Shown piece after piece: positions 7,007 to 11,493 of a stretch of DNA of 11,493 nucleotides (position 1 is its first letter; every line of letters begins with the position of its first letter). The stretch comes from Bacillota bacterium (GTDB taxonomy: Bacteria > Bacillota > Bacilli > Lactobacillales > Aerococcaceae), in contig JAEZWY010000035.1 of NCBI GenBank assembly GCA_023442905.1, positions 1 through 11,493 on the forward strand. Direction: 5' to 3'. Both the position numbers and the translations under genes were made by a program. Below the pieces are notes generated by a model that made no database searches, had not been told where the DNA came from, and saw only the letters and a program-made list of their open reading frames with translations.

Positions 7007-8160
7007 TATGCATGATCCTCCTTTAGTTTAGACTGGAAAATATCACGAACGATTTTAGCCTGAAATTCAGATAATTCCTGGTCCGTATTATTTTGGTAAA
7101 ACTGCGCAAATTGATCCCAAACAGGCGTTGCTTGTATCTCATGACGCTTTTCTTTCAAATTTTGCTGATATTTATTTTCCAGAGCTACATATTCTAAACT
7201 CATAGCATTTGGATACCGCTTCTTCAATCGGTTCATGGCCTCATGCTGGGCATAAGCATCTGTTAATTCAAAGAAAATGTAGTCATCAGACTGTCCTTGT
7301 AGCAAAGTTTCGAATTGTCCACGAATTACCCGCATATCTTTGGTCGGTTTTAATGCATGTTTTTCAACTTCGATGGTGTTATTATCTTTATTCAAATCAA
7401 TCTCTAAAAAGCCTTTATGATGGTTGACTTCTGATTTAGAAAACTTCAAAGGTGATCCTGAGTAACGTATTCTAGTATTCCCTACCTGTTGCGCACCATG
7501 TAGGTGTCCAAGTGCAACATAGTCAAAGCCATCAAAAACACTATTGGGTACATATTCACTTGTACCAATTGATAAAGGACGTTCTGAATCAGACTTTTCC
7601 AAGTCCTCTCCCGCATTTTCAACTGCACCTGCTGTGACATAGCCATGGTAGAGGATGATGTTCAGCCGACTAGTATCCCAATCCTCTTTGATACGTGCTA
7701 CTTGAACTTTAGTAGCATCTTCAATACTATGGATAGTTTCTTCAGGATAAAGACGTTTAATTGTCAAATGATCGCTAAACGGTAGCATGTATACATCTGC
7801 CTCATCTAATTCAACTTTCTGAATTTCCGAACTAGCAACCCCTGTCATATATAAACCTTGTCCAGATAATAAATCGGCTGCATATCCTACTCTTTCACCT
7901 GAATCATGATTTCCAGCAATTATACAAATGGGGCAAGCTAATTGTTGTGACATTTTAGTCAGCATTTCATTAACTAATTGCACTGTTTCACTACTTGGCA
8001 AGGTTCGATCATATAAATCACCAGCCATAACCACTAAATCTGGCTTTAAAGCAACAGTTTGCGCTAACCAATCATCTAGTATTGCAGCTTGGTCCTCGAT
8101 TAGCGAGTGATTATTCACTACCTTCCCAATATGCCAATCTGCTGTATGTACAATTTTCAA
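7006..8160 (-). CDS. sbcD: SbcD, Mre11-type nuclease subunit
   Basis: The metallophosphoesterase partner of SbcC, 384 residues. The metal-binding motifs are all visible: Asp8 and His10 (TADWHIGK), Asp48 (GDLYDR), Asn84-His85-Asp86 (GNHDS), His172 (LYHGY), and His219/His221 (GHLHG). The C-terminal part, from about 270, would carry the capping and SbcC-contact regions. The start is a TTG: an in-frame TAA lies directly before it and the family N-terminus MKIVHTADWH begins there, so no other start is possible without losing the active site. A purine-rich AAGGAAG site lies about 11 nt upstream. Translation of sbcC is coupled through a one-base stop/start overlap. The gene follows the uvrA terminator by about 25 bp. 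Confidence 0.96.
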   Translation of the reverse strand: MKIVHTADWHIGKVVNNHSLIEDQAAILDDWLAQTVALKPDLVVMAGDLYDRTLPSSETVQLVNEMLTKMSQQLACPICIIAGNHDSGERVGYAADLLSGQGLYMTGVASSEIQKVELDEADVYMLPFSDHLTIKRLYPEETIHSIEDATKVQVARIKEDWDTSRLNIILYHGYVTAGAVENAGEDLEKSDSERPLSIGTSEYVPNSVFDGFDYVALGHLHGAQQVGNTRIRYSGSPLKFSKSEVNHHKGFLEIDLNKDNNTIEVEKHALKPTKDMRVIRGQFETLLQGQSDDYIFFELTDAYAQHEAMNRLKKRYPNAMSLEYVALENKYQQNLKEKRHEIQATPVWDQFAQFYQNNTDQELSEFQAKIVRDIFQSKLKEDHA

Positions 8161-8182
8161 TTACTGTCCCACTTCCTTCTCT

Positions 8183-8188
8183 ATTATA
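8183..8188 (-). promoter_or_regulatory. Candidate -10 element for sbcDC inside the uvrA terminator tail
   Basis: A perfect TATAAT lies on the minus strand directly after the T-tract of the uvrA terminator. The only candidates for a -35 are poor (CATCTA at 17 bp, TTCATC at 19 bp) and fall in the terminator loop. Transcription from here would leave about 15 nt before the sbcD TTG, just enough for its ribosome site. Confidence 0.4.
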
Positions 8189-8240
8189 GAAAAACACTAT
8201 GAAGGTAGATGAATATAAATTAATCGTCAACATAGTGTTT
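8186..8240 (-). terminator. Intrinsic terminator of uvrA
   Basis: A perfect 10-bp inverted repeat, AAACACTATG at 8192-8201 and CATAGTGTTT at 8231-8240, with a 29-nt loop. On the minus strand the second arm runs into TTTTTCTATAAT. It begins 11 bp after the uvrA stop. The loop is longer than usual, so efficiency may be moderate and some read-through into sbcDC is possible. Confidence 0.72.
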
Positions 8241-8250
8241 ATTCTTTATT

Positions 8251-11070
8251 CTATTTTTTCAACAATGGTTTTAAGTATTTTCCTGTATAAGAACCTTTGA
8301 CTTTTGCCACCTCTTCAGGTGTACCATGAGCCACAATCTGACCACCTTGTGCCCCACCTTCAGGTCCAATATCTACAATGTAATCCGCTGTCTTAATAAC
8401 ATCTAAATTATGTTCTATCACGACAATGGTGTTACCTGCATCAACCAACCGCTGTAGAACAGCGATTAATCGTTTGATATCCTCTGTATGTAGACCAGTT
8501 GTTGGCTCATCTAAAACATACAAGGTATTGCCAGTCGCAACACGTTGAAGCTCACTCGCTAACTTCATCCGTTGCGCTTCACCACCAGATAATGTTGGTG
8601 CAGGTTGACCTAGTGTGACATAACCAAGACCTACATCTACAATTGCTTGTAATTTACGACGAATTTTTGGCACTGCGGCGAAGAATTCTAATGCTTCTTC
8701 AATACGCATGTCTAAAACTTCTGCAATATTTTTACCTTTATATTTCACCTGTAAGGTTTCTGAATTATAACGGGTCCCATGACACACTTCACACGGTACA
8801 TATACGTCAGGTAAGAAATGCATTTCTACCTTTAAGATTCCATCACCTTTACATGCTTCACAACGGCCACCTTTAACATTAAATGAGAAACGCCCTTTTC
8901 CATAACCACGTAGTTTAGCCTCATTAGTTTGTGCAAAAAGGTCACGAATATCATCAAACACAGACGTGTATGTTGCTGGGTTAGAACGTGGCGTACGACC
9001 GATTGGACTTTGGTCAATATCAATAACCTTATCTAATGATTCGTAGCCAGAAATTTCATCTACTTTCCCATGCGGCGTTTTTGCTCTATTTAGCTCATGT
9101 ACCAGATATTTTTTCATAACTTCATTAATTAAAGAAGATTTTCCTGATCCAGAGACACCTGATATTACATTTAGACGACCAATAGGAATATCAACATCCA
9201 CATTTTTCAAGTTGTTTTCAGCGGCACCCTTAATATGGATAGCCCCTCTATCTTCTTTACGTCTTTTTTCTGGTAGGTCAATTTTTCGATCACCTTTTAA
9301 ATATTGACCAGTGATGGAATCTTTATTATTAGCCACTTCATCCGGTGTACCTGCAGCGACGATTTCACCACCGTACTCACCAGCACCTGGTCCCATATCG
9401 ATTAAGTAATCTGCTTCTCGCATCGTTTCTTCATCATGTTCAACCACGATTAATGTATTCCCTAAATCACGCATGCGTTTTAAGGACTTAATTAACCGAT
9501 CATTGTCACGTTGATGTAAACCAATCGATGGCTCATCTAAGACATACATGATCCCTGAAAGATTTGACCCGATTTGTGTTGCTAAACGGATACGTTGTGC
9601 TTCACCACCAGATAAGGTTCCTGCAGAACGGTCTAACGTTAGGTAATTCAACCCCACTTCTTCTAAGAAATTCAATCGTGAAGAAATTTCACGCATAATT
9701 GGTTGAGCAATCGTCGTATTTTGTTCAGACAAATCTAAATGGTCAAAAAATTCAATTGTATCAACAATTGCCTTATGCGTAACTTCAGCAATATCTTGAC
9801 CACCGATTTTAACTGATAACGCTTGACGATTCAATCGTTTACCATGACATACCTGACACTCTAATTCAGTCATATACTGACCCATAGCTTCTCGCATCGC
9901 CTTAGATTGACTAGACTGATGACGGCGGCGTACGTTAGGAATAACCCCTTCAAATACCCGCATTTTATCTTGAACAGAACCAAATTCATTTTGGTAATGG
10001 AAATGGAACTCTTCTTCTCCCGAACCATATAAAATAAGGTCTTGTTGTTCTTGGCTTAATTCTTTAAAAGGAACATCCATTGGCACACCAAAGGCTGTTG
10101 CTGCTTGTTCTAACATTGTTGGATAGAATGAAGAACTTTTTGAATCCCAAGGGACAATTGCCCCTTCTTTTAAACTTTTATTTTTATCTGGCACAATTAA
10201 ATTAGGATCAGCTTCTATTTTTGACCCTAAGCCAGTACATTCCTCACAGGCACCATAAGGCGCATTAAAAGAGAATAAGCGGGGTTCTAACTCGCCTACA
10301 GTAAAACCACAGTGTGGACATGAATAATGCTCTGAGAAGAGGATCTCGTCCCCATCAATCAAATCACAGACTGCATAGCCATCAGCTAATCTAAGCGCAG
10401 CTTCTAAAGAGTCAGCTAAACGCCCTCTAATATCTTCTTTGATTACTAGACGGTCAATGACAATATCAATTTGATGTTTTTTATTCTTATCTAATTCAGG
10501 TACATCATCGATGTCATAGATTTCGCCATCAATACGCACACGGACATATCCCTGTTTACGGATACCGTCGATGATCTTTTTATGTTGACCTTTTTTACCA
10601 TAAACAACTGGAGATAGAATTTGCACTTTAGTCCGTTCAGGCAAACTTAAAATCCGGTCTAACATTTGGTCTAAAGATTCACTCGTAATTTCGGTACCAT
10701 CATTTGGGCAGATTGGTTGGCCAACCCGAGCATATAATAAACGAAGATAATCGTTCACCTCAGTAATCGTTCCTACTGTTGAACGTGGGTTTCTTGAGGT
10801 AGTCTTCTGGTCGATTGAGATAGCTGGACTTAACCCTTCAATAGAATCTACATCTGGTTTCTCTGTATTACCCAAGAATTGACGTGCAAAAGCAGATAAA
10901 CTTTCTACATAACGTCTTTGTCCTTCTGCATATAAGGTATCGAAGGCTAAAGTACTTTTCCCAGATCCTGACAAACCAGTTACTACGACCATTTGATCGC
11001 GAGGAATATCAATATCTATATTTTTTAGATTATGGGAACGAGCGCCCCTTACTTTAATTAGATCTCTCAA
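8251..11070 (-). CDS. uvrA: UvrABC excinuclease ATPase subunit A
   Basis: The damage-sensing subunit of nucleotide excision repair, which loads UvrB at lesions. The protein has 939 residues, the normal length. Two ABC ATPase modules are complete. The first has Walker A GLSGSGKS at 32-39, LSGGE at 486-490 and Walker B YVLDEP near 509-514. The second has Walker A GVSGSGKS at 638-645, LSGGE at 827-831 and YVLDEP near 851-856. Zinc-binding cysteine pairs are seen at 251/254 with 275/278, at 405/408, and at 737/740 with 760/763. I start the gene at TTG 11070: AAGGAG lies 8 nt before it and MRDLIKVRGARSHNL has the usual lead length. A GTG at 11079 overlaps that ribosome site. uvrB is not adjacent in this window. 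Control by LexA is indicated by the SOS box. Confidence 0.96.
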   Translation of the reverse strand: MRDLIKVRGARSHNLKNIDIDIPRDQMVVVTGLSGSGKSTLAFDTLYAEGQRRYVESLSAFARQFLGNTEKPDVDSIEGLSPAISIDQKTTSRNPRSTVGTITEVNDYLRLLYARVGQPICPNDGTEITSESLDQMLDRILSLPERTKVQILSPVVYGKKGQHKKIIDGIRKQGYVRVRIDGEIYDIDDVPELDKNKKHQIDIVIDRLVIKEDIRGRLADSLEAALRLADGYAVCDLIDGDEILFSEHYSCPHCGFTVGELEPRLFSFNAPYGACEECTGLGSKIEADPNLIVPDKNKSLKEGAIVPWDSKSSSFYPTMLEQAATAFGVPMDVPFKELSQEQQDLILYGSGEEEFHFHYQNEFGSVQDKMRVFEGVIPNVRRRHQSSQSKAMREAMGQYMTELECQVCHGKRLNRQALSVKIGGQDIAEVTHKAIVDTIEFFDHLDLSEQNTTIAQPIMREISSRLNFLEEVGLNYLTLDRSAGTLSGGEAQRIRLATQIGSNLSGIMYVLDEPSIGLHQRDNDRLIKSLKRMRDLGNTLIVVEHDEETMREADYLIDMGPGAGEYGGEIVAAGTPDEVANNKDSITGQYLKGDRKIDLPEKRRKEDRGAIHIKGAAENNLKNVDVDIPIGRLNVISGVSGSGKSSLINEVMKKYLVHELNRAKTPHGKVDEISGYESLDKVIDIDQSPIGRTPRSNPATYTSVFDDIRDLFAQTNEAKLRGYGKGRFSFNVKGGRCEACKGDGILKVEMHFLPDVYVPCEVCHGTRYNSETLQVKYKGKNIAEVLDMRIEEALEFFAAVPKIRRKLQAIVDVGLGYVTLGQPAPTLSGGEAQRMKLASELQRVATGNTLYVLDEPTTGLHTEDIKRLIAVLQRLVDAGNTIVVIEHNLDVIKTADYIVDIGPEGGAQGGQIVAHGTPEEVAKVKGSYTGKYLKPLLKK

Positions 11071-11078
11071 ACGTGCCA

Positions 11079-11084
11079 CTCCTT
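11079..11084 (-). promoter_or_regulatory. Ribosome binding site that fixes the uvrA start
   Basis: AAGGAG on the minus strand is 8 nt from TTG 11070. It shares its last base with the upstream GTG at 11079, which therefore cannot use it, so the longer 942-residue reading is unlikely. Confidence 0.75.
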
Positions 11085-11139
11085 ATTGCTAAACCTTAGC
11101 TGTTACTGTTTATACTTATCACTTATCTATTATGACACA

Positions 11140-11158
11140 ATTCGCATTTACTGCGAAT
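11140..11158 (-). other. Hairpin in the uvrA leader
   Basis: A perfect 7-bp inverted repeat, ATTCGCA at 11140-11146 and TGCGAAT at 11152-11158, with a 5-nt loop. It lies within the leader of about 100 nt between the predicted uvrA promoter and start. No clear U-tract follows on either strand, so it does not look like a terminator. It could stabilise the leader or be a protein-binding site. A second extended -10 (TGT-CATAAT, 11137-11129) lies just downstream, so it might instead flank a second promoter. Confidence 0.5.
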
Positions 11159-11180
11159 GATTTGTCTTAAATACTTCCTT

Positions 11181-11210
11181 ATTTTAACACAAACGTATGT
11201 TCGTTGTACA
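11181..11210 (-). promoter_or_regulatory. Promoter of uvrA
   Basis: On the minus strand an extended -10, TGT-TAAAAT (TAAAAT at 11186-11181), lies 18 bp from a -35-like TGTACA (11210-11205). Transcription would start near 11174, giving a leader of about 100 nt. The SOS box fills most of the spacer. Confidence 0.6.
11190..11203 (-). promoter_or_regulatory. LexA (DinR) SOS box of uvrA
   Basis: CGAACATACGTTTG on the minus strand fits the Bacillus-type LexA consensus CGAACRNRYGTTYG at every position. It lies between the -35 and -10 elements of the uvrA promoter, so LexA bound here would block RNA polymerase and DNA damage would relieve it. uvrA is a known LexA target in Bacillus. Confidence 0.88.
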
Positions 11211-11255
11211 ATATTCACCCTAGTATCTTGTCAAAATTTTCTTAACTTAGGGTAT

Positions 11256-11288
11256 AGAAAAAGCCACCGACAAATGCCAGTGGCTTGA
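11256..11288 (-). terminator. Intrinsic terminator of pstB
   Basis: On the minus strand AAGCCAC pairs perfectly with GTGGCTT (11280-11286 with 11261-11267). The stem can extend inward by about four pairs, including wobbles, around an ATTT loop, and is followed by TTTTTC. It lies about 25 bp after the pstB stop. Confidence 0.9.
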
Positions 11289-11313
11289 AAAGGTTATTAG
11301 TTTGGAATATGGA

Positions 11314-11493
11314 TTAACCGAAACGTCCAGCAACATAATCTGCTGTTTGTGTATTTGTTGGGTTGTTAAAGATTTGGTCTGTTTCGCCAAATTCAATAAT
11401 GTGAGATCTACCTGGACCAGTTTCTGGGTCTGCATAGAAGAATCCAGTGTAGTCAGACACACGCGCAGCTTGTTGCATATTGTGGGTAACAAT
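11314..11493 (-). CDS. pstB: Phosphate ABC transporter ATP-binding protein, C-terminal part
   Basis: The last 59 codons and the stop of a gene entering from the high-coordinate edge. PstB is the cytoplasmic ATPase of the PstSCAB high-affinity phosphate importer. The fragment begins IVTHNMQQAARVSDYTGFFY, which contains the H-loop histidine (VTHN) and the PstB-specific QQAARVSD sequence, and ends IIEFGETDQIFNNPTNT followed by a final DYVAGRFG, the standard PstB tail. Between FFY and IIEFG lies ADPETGPGRSH, longer than the short link usual here. A terminator follows directly and the next gene is uvrA, so no phoU lies downstream of this pstB. The nucleotide-binding core is outside the window. Confidence 0.92.
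   Translation of the reverse strand: MVTHNMQQAARVSDYTGFFYADPETGPGRSHIIEFGETDQIFNNPTNTQTADYVAGRFG

Noticed and set aside
11247..11492. An open frame of 81 codons on the minus strand over the pstB end.
   Set aside because: It is a shifted reading of pstB. The true frame gives the conserved PstB C-terminus and a stop just before a strong terminator.

Overview
The window comes from a low-GC Gram-positive bacterium, most likely a member of the Lactobacillales. Evidence: AT-rich DNA, strong AGGAGG-type ribosome sites, the bifunctional HPr kinase/phosphorylase next to lgt, a LiaX/YvlB-type envelope-stress operon, and a Bacillus-type LexA (SOS) box. Streptococci generally lack LexA, so they are less likely. 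An Aerococcaceae, Carnobacteriaceae or Enterococcaceae relative fits, but the genus cannot be fixed from the sequence. All nine recognised genes lie on the minus strand, so transcription runs from high to low coordinates.

In transcription order: (1) 11493-11256 holds the last 59 codons of pstB (phosphate ABC transporter ATPase) and its terminator. (2) 11220-8186 holds uvrA, with a promoter that overlaps a consensus SOS box, a leader of about 100 nt containing a hairpin, and a terminator. (3) 8188-3833 holds sbcD-sbcC, the Mre11/Rad50-type nuclease pair, overlapping by one base; its best promoter lies inside the uvrA terminator. (4) 3807-1199 is a four-gene operon: a LiaX/YvlB-like protein, two different PspC-domain proteins, and a YvlD/LiaZ-like four-helix membrane protein. 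It is preceded by a perfect 16-bp palindrome directly upstream of the predicted -35 and followed by a terminator. (5) 1176-1 holds hprK and the start of lgt, with their own promoter.

The genes fall into three jobs: DNA repair (uvrA, sbcD, sbcC), cell-envelope stress response (liaX-like operon), and carbon catabolite control plus lipoprotein maturation (hprK, lgt). From memory, Bacillus subtilis has a similar uvrA / yvlABCD / hprK / lgt order, so this is largely a conserved chromosomal neighbourhood with sbcDC placed between uvrA and the yvl/lia block. I see no insertion sequence, CRISPR array, tRNA or prophage.

The most interesting points are the lia-type operon with its palindromic operator candidate and duplicated, divergent PspC genes, the SOS control of uvrA, the packed terminator/promoter in front of sbcD, and non-ATG starts on all three repair genes. 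I do not see a wholly undescribed system.
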